A DNA stretch of 64,000 bases from Mytilus trossulus (GCF_036588685.1 NC_086382.1:77101999-77165998); one strand, 5' to 3'; numbered from the stretch's first letter, positions 38,026 to 50,405 are shown. Translations and numbers: made by a program. The notes: generated by a model not told the origin, from the sequence alone.

Positions 38026-41000
38026 CACTGTGTATCATCGCCACCGGAAATTGGGTACTAACGAAGCGGAGAGAAATAGAAAAAAAAGTAAACAAGTTAA
38101 GAATTCATTCAATTTAAAGCATTTCCACTCATTTGATGAGGGTGCCGCTTAAAAAATGATTTTCTGATATATAATTCTTTAAATTATTAGGCAGATAAGT
38201 ACAAAATTAATACAAGATTTTGTGTAATACTCCAAAACTTGCCACTTAGTACCGGAAAATTTCGAGGTCGATCGTCCTCTGTGGCCCCATTCTTAAGATA
38301 TTGAACTGTTTTTCATTATTTTTCCAGACACGTTTTTAGATTATTATAGTGTGGCATCATATTTACTGAAATTTGTTGTCAAAAAGATGTATTTTAAAGA
38401 ATATAGACCATAAAAAACAAAGTCTAGGGTACGGCAACTTGCTCGTGTTGACAAATTTACTGTATGGCAACTTGTTTTCAACTGTAAGGCAACTTGCTAA
38501 TTTTAGAATAATTATTTGCCGTCCTTTCAAAGAAAATAAAGTATTTAAAAGGTACCCTTTTAAGTTAAACTGTTTTTGTCCTTTTCAAGGTTAAACTTTG
38601 TTTAAAATTTTTATTTGACTGATAAATTTTAAAAACTGTTAACTGTTTTCGACCCACTGTCTGTAATCAGATTTTCTGTTTTGTTAAACTTTGCAATGTT
38701 GTTAACTGTTTATTTGAAATTGAGATTCCTGTTATCTGTTACTTTTAAAATACTTAAAATGTTCACTGTTTTTGACATTATTTTCTCTGTTAACTGCTCT
38801 TAACTGTTTTTTACAAGAATCATTTTAAAATTTGCTGTCCGTCTCCTTCTTTACGTTGCTTCCGCAAAGGAGTGACATATTCAGCATATATGTAACTGTT
38901 CATGTCTTTTAAAAAAAATTGAGTATAGTAAATCCTTGATAAAATTGAGAATGGAAATGAGGAAAATGTCAAAGAAACAGAAGCCCAACCAAATAGAAGA
39001 AACATCCCAACGCAACGAGAAAATTATGCACTAGGGTGGATGTGAATTCACAGATAGGAAAACAACTTAGAACTGACACTCATAATTTTTAAACACCCTC
39101 TTTCCCTTCCTTTCTAATAAATAAGGCTTACTATTTGAGTTATGCATGTGTATATTTATGGAAAGAGAATCGTCCATATATTTGATTTCCAATAGTAATA
39201 ATGGTGAAATATAATCTTTTTTTTTGTGTTACCATGGCAACAATCAGCATTTATTTGATACCAAATATTGCAAAATAGGGGGTTGAACATGTCACAAAGA
39301 TCTAAAAAGTTTGGTCCAAAGGAAAATTTCAATTTTCAATCAATAAAAGTGATACCTTTCCTGAAACCATAGACAAATATCTATCAAAAGGTTAAAAAAA
39401 ATCATATGCATTTCTGCTGTTTTTTTCCATAAATTGAATTGAAAAGATCGAGCGTCAAATCTTTGTTGAAAACAATACAAAATTTCTAAATCTAAATGTT
39501 CATATAAACCCACTAGGAAGGCTATATTATTATTCAACTACCTAAATATCAATTCAATTGTACAAAAACTTTCATATTTAAAAAAATCACCATGGCTATA
39601 ATGCGAAACTAAACTTGTAACTGTGTATTGATATACCTGAAGCTGTCTCATACGTGAGCACTCATTTAACTACAAAAAGGGGGTAAAAGTTCAATGTTTG
39701 TTTCTTGAAACATATAAATGAACCAAAATTTAAAAAATGAAATAAATACAAGACTATATACAAATGTAGCAAAGGTTACGGACTCAAGTTGGGTCATGCA
39801 GGTGCAACAAATGCGGCAGTGTTAAACATGTTTAGGGATATCTCATGCCCCTCTTTATAAGTCTAACCAATGTAGTTATATATGCCTTCTATTTGTAATG
39901 TATCCAAAACGTTAAAAGGAAAGGCCACTTCTTATCCAGCTAAAACCCTAGTCAGTCCTATGATGAAAATAATTCAGATGTATATATGGAATATTTGATA
40001 AGTTATATTGACCCAGAGTACCTGGACGGAATTGTGAAAAATAAGGTACCGTTTCAATTTGCAATTCGTAAAATAACTGAACAGTGTGGCCTGGTAGAAG
40101 AGGCCGACAATGAGGACTTGGTTCGCAAATTGATGTCAAATTTGCTAGTCTAAGACTTCGGAAATGTAAAGATGGACCAAGGCATTTTTTTTTATATCAG
40201 CTCAGAGTTCTTAATTGGGACTTGGAGATAAAAGAGCGCTTCAATTTGTGACAACTTATATGCTACTTTCTGATTTATACACTGGTTTTGATGATTTAAA
40301 ATAAAAGTCAGTAAACCTTCGTAATTCCTAATAAAATCATGAAAGCAATGAGTCGTATGAATACCCTGACTGAGATGTAACCATAATTTATAAGAGCCCC
40401 CGCCATAAAAAAAAATGTTCGCGCCCTATAGTATTCACTCATTCTATCTGTTTGTTACACTTTCCTACGTCATGACGATAACTCAAGTTTGCTACGACTG
40501 ACTGACATAAAACGTTTACTCAACAATATACATGACCAGAAGAAGCCTCCTTTTTGCTGTTTGAAGCATTTTCAATTATTCATGACATAGTCCTTTTTCT
40601 TGGAGTCAATTACTCCGTCTGCTTTTCCATCCGTTCAATTGTCTGTCCATGTGTCAAATAAAAAATATGGTACTTGCGTGTGTCTTCTGAAAATAAGTCA
40701 GCTTTACAAAAGATTCCTTATGGAGCTTGGCATTTCTGCGACTTTGTACAGTGGTTTTCAAGTTTTTGAATACATTGAAGATATGCACTTCCCCTTTTCA
40801 TTGCTTTTGGGTTCGTTTGGAAAAAGGGTAAATTAAAGTTGCTGTTAACTCTTATCAGCATTTTAAATTTGTTGTTAACTGTTTTTGCCAAAGTCGAGGT
40901 GTTGTTAACATATTTTATCCTGATGGATAGTTATCTTATTTGCTATCATACCACATCTCCACTGTTTTTATCTAAAAAAAAAAAAAGCTAGCACCAAGAA

Positions 41001-41779
41001 AAGATGAATGGACGATTTATTTTATTGAACTTACACAATTTCAACCTAACAACAAATAAGACAACAGTCGTTAGTAGTATAACGATATATAAATGTATTT
41101 AGGATAATATGGTTGAAAAAAAACTTCTTGTACAAAATCGAAAAGCGGTACGCAACGAGGACTTCTGAACTAAATTAACGGCTTATATTTATATAAATGT
41201 GACATTTTGTATATGTGTTAGCCTGTAAAGCTTTGATATCAACAATATATCGTCACTTGATATTATCTAAACAGTGATTAATTTCCTCTTAAAATTATAA
41301 TATATTGCAAGACGCCGTACTGACAAAAATTGTTATTTTGCAATTCGCCGTACAACGTCCTGCAATTCGCCGTACAACAAACAAACAATGTTTTTGTCCA
41401 TATTCTTTAAAAAACATGTTTTTGACAACAAATTTCAGGAAATATGATGACAGACTATAATAATCTAAAAACGTGTCTGGAAAAATAATGAAAAACAGTT
41501 CAATAACTTGAGAATGGGGCCACAGAGGACGATCGACCTCGAAATTTTCCGGTACTAAGTGGCAAGTTTTGGAGTATTACACAAAATCTTGTATTAATTT
41601 TGTACTTATGTGCCTAATAATTTGAAGAATTATATATCAGAAAATCATTTCTTAAGCGGCACCCTCATCAAATGAGAGGAAATGCTTTAAATTGAATGAA
41701 TTCTTAACTTGTTTACTTTTTTTTTCTATTTCTCTCCGCTTCGTTAGTACCCAATTTCCGGTGGCGATGATACACAGTG
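38026..41779. mobile_element. 3.75-kb DNA transposon with about 380-bp TIRs and 5-bp target duplication
   Basis: 38026-38406 and 41398-41779 are inverted copies at roughly 97% identity. The outermost bases are CACTGTGTATCATCGCC. AATAA flanks on both sides (38021-38025 and 41780-41784). Just inside each TIR there are about three copies of a TACGGCRAMTTGC-like motif (left: near 38431, 38464 and 38485; right: inverted, near 41311, 41344 and 41367). CACWRTG ends with a 5-bp duplication fit the Transib/RAG-like superfamily, although the A/T-rich target does not fit its usual preference. No transposase was recognised, so the element is non-autonomous or unclassified. The interior also holds fragments of common dispersed repeats (38938-39010, 39715-39840, 40925-40970). 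Confidence 0.8.
39944..40153 (+). CDS. Short exon-like open frame inside the TIR element, unknown
   Basis: Open from 39944 to a TAA at 40151-40153; the first ATG is 39986 (55 codons). The predicted residues look protein-like rather than random: amphipathic helical segments such as VYMEYLISYIDPEYLDGIVK, then FAIRKITEQCGLVEEADNED. Base composition here is richer in G/C than the surroundings. I do not recognise the family. It may be a captured host exon or a relic of a transposon gene. The complementary strand is also open (39948-40139) but reads as low-quality protein. Confidence 0.4.
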   Translation, partial: NPSQSYDENNSDVYMEYLISYIDPEYLDGIVKNKVPFQFAIRKITEQCGLVEEADNEDLVRKLMSNLLV

Positions 41780-41784
41780 AATAA

Positions 41785-41984
41785 GTACGTCTGAGTCAGT
41801 GACAACCCTACAACAGATGTATCCATCGGATCGCCATCAATGATGGTGATACTTGGCTGTGTACATAATGTATATACAACTCGTCTAAACATCAACCCAA
41901 CAATGTATAATATATATTTGCTTATGAATATCATTAAAATACAGCATAATCAATTATATATATAAAAAAAACATTTCTTCTGAA
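41785..41984. other. Non-coding spacer
   Basis: About 200 bp between the TIR element and a LINE remnant, with no recognisable feature. Confidence 0.4.
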
Positions 41985-42640
41985 TAAAATGCTATAGCAG
42001 GTTCTGGCGGCACTTCTAAAACTTTATCATTATTGAATAAAAAAATAACTTTTTATTATAGATCTGATAAAATGTTAAAATCCACATTAAAATTTGCAAC
42101 TTCATAAAACAATATATGTCTAAGATCTTCATATAGTGGACATTTCAATAAAACATGTAGTTCATCTTTAATACTATTATTACAATAAAAAGTGTTTTAA
42201 CATGTTCTTTCGTTTATTTCTTTTCTTTCATATCTACCCGTTTCTATTCTAAGGGGAGCAATTCCACATCTAAATTTAGCAAAAGAACTTAAGTGGCATT
42301 TTACATTTTAAGTAAGGTTCAGTACAATAATCATATTTGAATAACTTATAAGTTCTTAATTTATTACCTTGAACATACGCAGATACTCTATTACTCCACA
42401 TTCTATTTTATATTTATCAAACATTCTCGTTTCTAATTGTACAAAAATAATACTCTTATTTGATACATTAGTTTCATAGTTACAATAATTATCAAAATTA
42501 TGATTTTTAAACATTTCTATACCTCTATAGCTCCAATTCTTAATTCTACCTCTACCTTTTTTACTTGACCATTTGAAAACCTTAAAATTTATTCTATCCT
42601 ATTTGAACATTTTTTCCAGTGTCTACATATGTAAATGCTC
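41985..42640 (-). pseudogene. LINE ORF2 C-terminal remnant, degenerate
   Basis: The minus-strand translation of about 42610-42010, with stops and shifts, contains VFKWSSKKGRGRIKNWSYRG, FVQLETRMFDKYKIE, AKFRCGIAPLRIETGRYERK and a final LHVLLKCPLYEDLRHI. This is the same order as the better preserved remnant at 29944-30697, so it is a dead 3' end of the same LINE family. Confidence 0.75.
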
Positions 42641-43190
42641 TTTTGTTCCGACCGGAAAGAACTAACTAGCCGAAAAGTTCAGGGGGAACTTATCAACTAG
42701 TTACTTTGTTCCTTCCTCTGGTTTAAAAGTTCCACCGGAACAAACTGACTAGTTGAAAAGGTCCAACAGAACATATCAACTAGTTAGAAAGTACCTTTTT
42801 GCCAAATTCGTCAAAACCGGAACTAACAAACTAGCCCAAAAGTTCCAACGGAACTTGTCAACCAGTCTCAAAGTTCCGTTTGGAGAATTGATGCAAAGTA
42901 AAAGCGTAACATCTTATCTTTGTAAGTTTTCAAAGGGGGAAAAAGATACTAGCCACAAAAGTCAAACGGAACGTATCAACTAGTCACAAAGTTCCTCTTT
43001 GTCAAATAAGTCTATAAAGGAACTAACAAACAAGTCGCAATTACAAACAGAACTTATTTAATAGTCAGACAGCTACATTCAGAAAAAATGGCTACAATGG
43101 GGAAGAACATATCAGCAATGAACTTTTAAAAAACTGAACGCAGAGACGAAAAGACCCTAGCCACAAATGCCTAACGGAACTTATCAAACT
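42641..43190. repeat. Degenerate tandem repeat of AACTAGTTNACAAAGTTCC type
   Basis: Phrases such as GGAACTTATCAACTAGT, CACAAAGTTCC and GGAACTAACAAACTAGCC recur at intervals of about 55-110 bp. The decay is strong. No coding function is supported. Confidence 0.55.
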
Positions 43191-43929
43191 CACCAAAAAA
43201 TGAAAGACAATACAAACACATTGACGACATGTACAAGTTTTTTTCAATCATCAGTATCGGATACACATTTGTTACAGCCTTTTCATTTAATTTACGGTAA
43301 TCCACACATAACTGATGATATAAATATAAGATGTGGTATGATTGTCAATGAGACAGTTCTAAAAAATAGACCTCATGATATAGAATTTAATGATCGTTTG
43401 TATTGTACTAAGAGAATAGGAGCGGACCCTTCCCAAATTGATGTGTCTGTTCTTATGTTAATAACTGTTTTTCCACAAAGAGTTATCTTGTGTAGATATA
43501 TATTGAAGCAACTGCGCATCAGTCTTGTATAGGTTCTCGTCACAAATGAGTGACAAATATCAATACATGTATATTAACTCATCATAGATACCATGATTAT
43601 TTTCTTTATTTACATCAGACGCGCATTTCGTCTACCAAAGACTCATCAGTGACGCTCGAATCCAAAAAGTTAAAAAGGCTAAATATAGTACGAAGTTAAA
43701 GAACATTAAGGACCAACAATCCTAAAAGTGACGTAGAAAACCTTTGTATTTGAAAAAATCTTTTTTTTCTGGTTGAAGTCATCATAATTTATCTGAAGTA
43801 AAGCCACCAACATGAAATATTTTACATATGTGTATGCTGAATTTTAAAATATAATATCGATATTTCTCAGCTGATGATTGCACAATATAGTTCATCTGAA
43901 CACATTTAAAACACATGTGAAAAGGCACA
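43191..43929 (+). repeat. 739-bp direct repeat, left copy
   Basis: Matches 54611-55349 over its whole length without net indels and with only a handful of substitutions seen (over 99% identity). It includes the dispersed-repeat phrases ATAAGATGTGGTATGATTGT and ACGCGCATTTCGTCTACCAA. The 121-codon open frame starting at 43167 is made of this repeat and is not taken as a gene. Confidence 0.92.
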
Positions 43930-44209
43930 TATATACGAGAGTTGTGTGCCCTTAGAAAGCTAGTCGGTGATTATATCGGTGAGTGAAAAACTGCAAAAAA
44001 CTGTGATTTAAAAGCATTTCATCAATTTATTCTTTCATGAATTAGTACAAGTGTCTCTCCGGATTATTAATATCAGCTGAAATATGTAAAATGTGACTCC
44101 GAAAAGACTTTTGATGATTGCATATGTTTTCAATACTTAACAATGATAGTGAAGGTTGAAATGTACTCACATTATATACTGTAGTTTTATATGTACAAAG
44201 GTGTAAATA

Positions 44210-45664
44210 ATGAGTACTTCGTCAAATACGACAGATATAACGGTCAATCATGAAGATATTCAAGGCAATGATGACTTATTTGCAGATGAAATCGAAAATC
44301 AAAATGATATAAATAACATTAATTTAACACAATCAATAACCGATAGTCAATTCAATGATGACGACATGTATAGAATTATCCAGACAAAGTTTGGTCAATT
44401 AGATAGATATAATTTTAAAAGAGAATTATTACAAAATACTGACACAGATGATTTAAAACCTATCAGAAGCTCCCTTTATGAATTAACAAAGAAAAAGGAA
44501 CATGTAATATTAGAATCTAGACTCATCGAACGCACTCACCGTGAAAACGGACCGTCAATCGAAGAAAAGCTTTCTGATGACATTTACACCTTATTTAACT
44601 TTCTTGAGGGCAATCTCACAAGTAATGAACTGAAACCTTTAATTTCTCGAGGCAGACGGAATACGAATGCACATTTCGATACTGGCGATAACAGTGTACA
44701 TGAGGTTTTCAACAAAATGACAAACCGTGAAACAAGCACCCAAGGCAATTCATATATACTTGCAACACTTCTCGAAATCAAACAAAGTTTCAATGAAAAA
44801 CTTAAAACATTAAACGATAAAATCGACACAATAAATGAGAAATTCGAGTGTGAGATCAAGCGGCTTGCTAATGTGGTTCATGAAAAAGATAGACAAATGT
44901 ATTTATTAAAAACAGAATTGTATGATGAAAAAGAAAAAGTAACTCGCCTAAGGTCAGAAATCAAACTACAATCTCAAGATTTAAAAGACCAAGAAGATAA
45001 GATACGCACGAGTGACTAACAAAGACAAAATGTTTTCAATAAAATAGTTAACCGACTAGAATCAATAGATGGTAAATGTAAAACACTTGGAAAAAAATCA
45101 ATGTCTTATAGTGAGGCTTTAAATCGAAGTGCTGATGAAAAAATACATTCACAGACGAAAACCGCTAACTCTGAACTTGATAATCATCAAAGTTTACATT
45201 ACGAAAACAACAGTATAAATAGCGCAAACAGGGATCATGTATATAATCAGGAAAACACAATGACAAAAAACACTTACGTGCATGCATACGCACGACCAAA
45301 TACAGTGGAAAGACCAGTTTCTACAGAACAGATTCAACAAATACAAACTCGAGTCACAAACGGAGATACAAGTGTATTTCGTGGTGTTGTAAGGAAACGT
45401 TCCAGAAGAATCGTACTTTACAATGTAACTGCTGATAAACCTTTCGAACTAGTTGATACTGCAGTTAGAAACTTTGCGTCAAGTAAAGGGGTTAATATAA
45501 CTTTTGTAAAACTGCTAATAAAACGACAATACAAAGACATTGCAACATATACTCTTCGTGCTAACATCAACGAGAGGGACTTTGCTGCAGTAGAAAACGA
45601 TGACTTCTTTTGGCCAGAAGGCGTTTACTGGCGAGACTATATCCCACAAAACAAACATCAATAA
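44210..45664 (+). pseudogene. LINE ORF1 with one internal stop
   Basis: A 485-codon frame from the ATG at 44210 to the stop at 45662-45664, broken by a single in-frame TAA at 45017-45019; both halves are in the same frame. The first half is acidic and polar, then forms a long charged coiled-coil-like stretch (LEIKQSFNEKLKTLNDKIDT and on to KIRTSD). The second half ends in a globular region (FRGVVRKRSRRIVLYNVTAD ... RDFAAVENDDFFWPEGVYWR), which by position is probably the nucleic-acid-binding domain of ORF1. The role is inferred from its place just upstream of ORF2. Confidence 0.75.
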
Positions 45665-45669
45665 CATTC

Positions 45670-46674
45670 ATGTTCAATCTGTTATATATTGTATATTTTA
45701 TTTTTCTCATGTTGTTACGAATAACAACATGGAATATGAGAGGCGCTATGTATGGCACCTCATATTTCGAAAACTTGCTTAAAGACTCTGATATATGTAT
45801 TGTAACAGAGCACTGGTTAAATAGAACTAATATTACATTTTTATATGAGTTAGCAAATGATTTTCGAGTATTTTCATGCTTTAGCTCTAGTTCAGTAAAT
45901 TCAAACAGAGGCTCTGGTGGAGTAGCTATTCTTGTAAGGAAAACATTTGGTTTTAAGACTTCTAATTTAATTTTTGATAATGACAGAATTTGTGCTGTCA
46001 AATTATCCAAGCATGGTTATGAAAGTTTATGTATCATAGGTACTTTACTACCATCAACAAATCATTCAGCTGAAGAGTATTTACAATATTTTCAAACTGT
46101 GTGTAGTATTTATGATAGAATGTCAGTTGATTGTGTAACTGTAATAGGTGGTGATTTTAATACTGATATTGCAGTAACAAGTTTAAGTAGTAAATCAAAA
46201 AATGTCATAGACTTCATTACAAAAAATAATTTATCTCCTGTTCCATTGATGTCCGGTCGTAAAGGCCCTGATTTTACATTTAGGTCTAAAGATATGACGC
46301 GTAAAACTATGATTGATTATATTTTCATTCCAGAATTCTTTTGTAATGGCTTTACAAATTTAGAAGTCAGAAATGACTGTCCATTTAATGTTTCAGATCA
46401 TTATCCTATTTTGATTTTCTTAGATATGAATTTGCTATGTAATACATCAAATAAATTTCATCTTTATCGTAAAGTTCTAATGTGGTCGAGATGTGATGAA
46501 TTGGAGAAGAAATATTATCAAACAGAACTAGACAAATAACTAAATTGTGAAGTTTTACCTTTGAACTCGTGTGAAATAAACGAAAATTACATAGAACATA
46601 TAAACTCAAATATTGTAAATGTTGTGCATATCGCTGCAAATTCTTGTATTCCCACTGGAAAATTTAGACACTAT
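45670..46674 (+). pseudogene. LINE ORF2, endonuclease part
   Basis: AP-type endonuclease domain at the N-terminus of ORF2. Visible motifs are ITTWNMRG (Asn of motif I), EHWL (metal-binding Glu), GDFNTD, the MIDYIFI segment and SDHYPI with the catalytic His. The frame has a TAA at 46537-46539 and then continues in frame to the LTR insertion at 46674. The start at 45670 is the first ATG after ORF1 in this frame, six bases downstream of the ORF1 stop. This domain nicks target DNA to prime reverse transcription. Confidence 0.85.
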
Positions 46675-47681
46675 TGTAACGTGTTTGGCTTATGAACTAT
46701 ATGTTCGTATCCGTTTTCACAGAATCTGAGATACTCCAATATCAATCTTTCAGTTAACTCGAAAACCTAACTACAATTTGGAGGCTTGACTCAAAACTAC
46801 ACCACCAACTTTGAAACTTAATAAAGGAATAACACTATTTACACAAACAACTTTGTATCAAAAAGTAGTCTGAAAACTATAACCTCAATTTATCCTTGAT
46901 CCTTTCACCGACTCCGAGGTCCCAACTGATTTGACAAACAATTATATTAAATTTAAGAACAAGCTTCAAAACTCCTAGGTTCCTGAAACACCTAGTTCTG
47001 AGACACCCAGTCTCTAAAACACCTAGTCCTGAAATGACTAGTCTCTGAAGCACCTAGTTCCTGAGACAACTAGTTTTGAAGCACCTAGTCTCCGGAGCAC
47101 TTAAGTCACCAGATTATTACAAGCTATCTGTTCGAGGGACTGCGACCATTCCCGAGGGAAATTACAGTTTCGGAACAACGCGGTAGCTTGCAATAATTGT
47201 AATACCTAGTCTCCGAAGCACCAAAGTCACCAGACTATCACAAACCACCTGTTCGAGGGACTGCGACCATTCCCGAGGGAAATTACAGTATCGGAACAAC
47301 CCGGTAGCTTGCAACAATCGTAAAGACTTCAAAAACCGCTTGCTTCAAAACCACGACGCTTTCAACTCAACTAGGTTTACAAACTTCTCAATTCTAACTT
47401 CTTTATTTGCTGGTATTTTCTTCCCGATGTTCAACTATCAACGGCCAATTAATAAATGAGCGAACTTGCACCATGTATCGGTGTCTTTATATACCATGAG
47501 CGCGGACCTCGAAGAGAACACCCTAGCAACAATTAACGCATCTCATAACAACCGAGGATAAAAGGATGATTTGATATGTAGTTTTCGTTAACGTATTGTT
47601 CAAATGGGTAATTAATCATGGATTACAATTCAACGATAAATTACAAATATTATCTTATGCCTAAACTGCATTTTTGTCACA
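46675..47681 (-). repeat. 3' LTR of the gag-protease element
   Basis: 1,007 bp. It contains an internal tandem duplication of about 115-120 bp (each copy with TTCGAGGGACTGCGACCATT, near 47130 and 47250) and several ACCTAGT-type short repeats at 46975-47100. On the minus strand there is a TATA-like TATATAAAG near 47488 and AATAAA near 47403. Confidence 0.9.
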
Positions 47682-47998
47682 TTACCCACGCCTCCGATTT
47701 CATGCGTCCTCGCATGACTTACATACTTTTATTTCCTATTTGTATCAGCACAAAGAATAAGTTTAAAAGGTCCCTAACAAATTTTGCCTCTGCAGCGGCC
47801 CCAAGGAGCCTACTCTTAACGAAATCTGCAGAAGGGGTCTTTTACATGCACAGGGCGTGACATGTCCCTGTACATGGGGTCTCGGATTTAACGTCCCCAT
47901 CCGACGGACTCTACATAGATATATTTTTTACAACCCAATAGTTACAATGACAATAATATTTTATATAAAAAAAAAACATTGCTATCTGCAATCACTGA

Positions 47999-50215
47999 TT
48001 AAAGTTCAAACAAAGATTGAAATTCTTTCCGAATTGTTTCTGCGACCTCCTTTCTATTTAACATACTTCTAACAGACTTTATATATTTTCTGTACTTCAA
48101 ACACTCTTTCTGACTTGGAGTCACAATTTTCTCATGTGTGGTCTTGCTTTCGCTAATTCCTTTCAGACACACTTTATCAGACGTCTTAACTTTTGTGTGA
48201 AGCACTTTATCATCATCTTCGTTTTCAGACCTGTCCCTTTCTGAAACGTCTATCATTTTCGTCAACTCTCTGTGATCTGACAACTTTGTCTTTTCACTGT
48301 TTAATAAGCATTCACTCTTGTTCACGTCTTCGTCGTTACAGTACGTGTCTTGCTCCCTTGGTAGCGCAACGATTTTAGTGTCATCATTTCTGTGAAGCCT
48401 TTTCATATGACGTCTGCGATAACTCGACTTTTTAAACGTTTTACTACACTGGTAGCAAGTCAATCCGCTTTTCTCTGAACATTTATTTGTTTTTACATTA
48501 CCAACTTCAGTTTTTGGTAGAACAGATTTTCTACTGTTTCTAGACATCAGTTCCCGATTCGTAGGAGATAATTTTACAGTTGTTGCCACATATACCCTGT
48601 AGCAGCCGATCTGACCTTCAAATTGTAAACGGGTCTTTCTTCCGTTTACCCATATGTTACCTTTAGTGATATCGATCACACAACTGTGGCTCCTTTGGAA
48701 ATCTATTCCCAATATGCCATCTATGTTGAGGTCTGCTACTACAGCTATATTCGAATAAACATATCCATTTATATCAATGTCAATAATGGTCTTTCCAAAT
48801 ACATTTAAACGAGAACCGTTGGTAGTCAATATCTCTCTGTCCATTGGTGACAGGACATGCAAACGCATACTGTCAAATAATTTCTTTGAAATTAGAGATA
48901 CTGTCGCCCCTGTGTCTACAAGCATCTTTGTTTTACAACCATTGACTTTAGCCTCTATAAACATACCAGCCTCATTTGCTAATTTATTTACTCCTATCAC
49001 ACCGTTCTGTTTTTCGAGTGAAACTTCGGGACCGTTTTGGGAGTTTGAGTGTCCTCTTTTCACACTACTTTCGGGACAATCTATTTTAAAATGACCAAAT
49101 TTCCCACAATTGAAACATCCCCGATTCTTGAAATGATCCCGGGTCTGCTTTAAAGCTTTAACCCCATCTTGCAAACCAGACAAAGCTGTCTGCATGTTTT
49201 TGAGAAGTTCAATTGTCTTGTCTTTAATGTCACTGGTGTCCCCGTCTTTGGTTATAGCCCTTGAATAGCCCTTCCCATTATCTTGCTTAATTTCTGCCTT
49301 ATTAAAAGCTTCCAGTTCAACAGCGTGTCGAATGGCGTCGTTCAAGTCAGAAGGTCGAGCTTGTTTTATTCTTAGCCTCATGTCTACACTCATTAGTCCG
49401 TCAATAAATTGCTCTTTAGCAAGTGTTTCTTTAACGTCAGTCGGGGCCGTGGGATACGCCAGGTTTGCCAAGCGCCTTACGTCCTGACCAAGTTCAGGAA
49501 GACTTTCCAAAGCCTTTTGCCGACGCTCCCGTAATTGTGTTCGGTACAATTCCGTTTGATTGGCAGGCGAAAATCTCTCTTCAAGAGATCTGACAAGTTC
49601 TTTAAAATTTTGTCTTTTATCTGTGGGTAGATTTCCTAGTACCCCCTGGGCTTGTCCTCTCAATGAGACTGCCAAATACAAACCCTTTTCTACATCTGTC
49701 CAACTATTTATATTTGAACATGCATCGAAATGAGACATGTAATCTATCCATGACCACTGGCCATCAAACGTAGCGGGCTTTATAATATTTTTGCTTTTGT
49801 TGTCTCCCCAATATGTATCTAATTTATCTTGTGGTTTTGGCAAATTTTTCTTTAACCTTTCAGTGACAAAATTTGTCTCAAGAACATAATCTGGATTATC
49901 TGTATTACGTATTGCAGGCCGTGGCATAACTTTTGTCTTAGCCCCTACCCCAAAGTGAGTACTTTGGAGTATGTTGCTGCCTGTACCAAAGTCTGGGTCT
50001 GGAATTCTAGCAGAAGCAATTCCAGAGTCAGATTGTCTTGGACGTGTTGCTTGACTAATAGGAGTTGACTGAGCAAAGTCTGGGGTATTTTCAAAACTCT
50101 TATTTCTTAAGCACTCTATTTCCTTGTTTAATTTATCTAACTCCCTGGTCAAATTTCTTGTTTCGACACTGTAAGGGTTATACAACATTTTATCTTCTCT
50201 GAATGTTCGGGACAT
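47999..50215 (-). CDS. Gag-protease polyprotein with C-terminal C2H2 finger
   Basis: An uninterrupted 738-residue frame. Residues about 140-310 form a retrotransposon Gag capsid-like region (WIDYMSHFDACSNINSW, LRGQAQGVL, LEERFSP). Residues 367-380 are a CCHC zinc knuckle (CFNCGKFGHFKIDC). A retropepsin-type aspartyl protease follows, with LVDTGATVSLI (Asp at 434) and a later ILGIDF (501-506). Unusually, residues 587-608 are a C2H2 zinc finger (C-x2-C-x12-H-x4-H) and a basic/acidic tail follows to FQSLFEL. There the frame ends close to the 3' LTR, and no polymerase follows. The start codon at 50215 lies about 190 nt inside the 5' LTR border. The frame is intact and the LTRs are nearly identical, so the insertion is recent. 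Confidence 0.9.
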   Translation of the reverse strand: MSRTFREDKMLYNPYSVETRNLTRELDKLNKEIECLRNKSFENTPDFAQSTPISQATRPRQSDSGIASARIPDPDFGTGSNILQSTHFGVGAKTKVMPRPAIRNTDNPDYVLETNFVTERLKKNLPKPQDKLDTYWGDNKSKNIIKPATFDGQWSWIDYMSHFDACSNINSWTDVEKGLYLAVSLRGQAQGVLGNLPTDKRQNFKELVRSLEERFSPANQTELYRTQLRERRQKALESLPELGQDVRRLANLAYPTAPTDVKETLAKEQFIDGLMSVDMRLRIKQARPSDLNDAIRHAVELEAFNKAEIKQDNGKGYSRAITKDGDTSDIKDKTIELLKNMQTALSGLQDGVKALKQTRDHFKNRGCFNCGKFGHFKIDCPESSVKRGHSNSQNGPEVSLEKQNGVIGVNKLANEAGMFIEAKVNGCKTKMLVDTGATVSLISKKLFDSMRLHVLSPMDREILTTNGSRLNVFGKTIIDIDINGYVYSNIAVVADLNIDGILGIDFQRSHSCVIDITKGNIWVNGRKTRLQFEGQIGCYRVYVATTVKLSPTNRELMSRNSRKSVLPKTEVGNVKTNKCSEKSGLTCYQCSKTFKKSSYRRRHMKRLHRNDDTKIVALPREQDTYCNDEDVNKSECLLNSEKTKLSDHRELTKMIDVSERDRSENEDDDKVLHTKVKTSDKVCLKGISESKTTHEKIVTPSQKECLKYRKYIKSVRSMLNRKEVAETIRKEFQSLFEL

Positions 50216-50405
50216 ATTTTGAAGAATAAATTAAACAATTAATTTTCCAAATATATTTTATGAAACAATTTGACAATCGATGTATTTACAAAACAGTGTG
50301 TTGCTTCTTGCAATAAAGGACAAATAGGAAATAATGACAATAAAACAATGTGATTATTTATATATAATACTGAAGTTTCTCAGATCCCAACGCTGCCACC
50401 AATTT

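Noticed and set aside
37068..38095. Lys/Arg-rich open frames (RTEKDRKEPKR-like)
   Set aside because: Translations of the CCGAAAAGAA minisatellite in the C and C' arms.
38026..41779. An active RAG-like locus
   Set aside because: Only the termini resemble recombination signals; no RAG1/RAG2-like coding sequence is visible inside.
43167..43532. 121-codon open frame, repeated at 54620-54952
   Set aside because: It lies in the 739-bp direct repeat and includes a phrase found in other non-coding dispersed repeats; no protein family is recognised.
45567..46010. Minus-strand 147-codon open frame
   Set aside because: Antisense shadow of the LINE endonuclease region, which has clear catalytic motifs on the plus strand.
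48193..49094. Plus-strand open frames over the Gag-protease region
   Set aside because: Shadows of the intact minus-strand Gag-protease frame.
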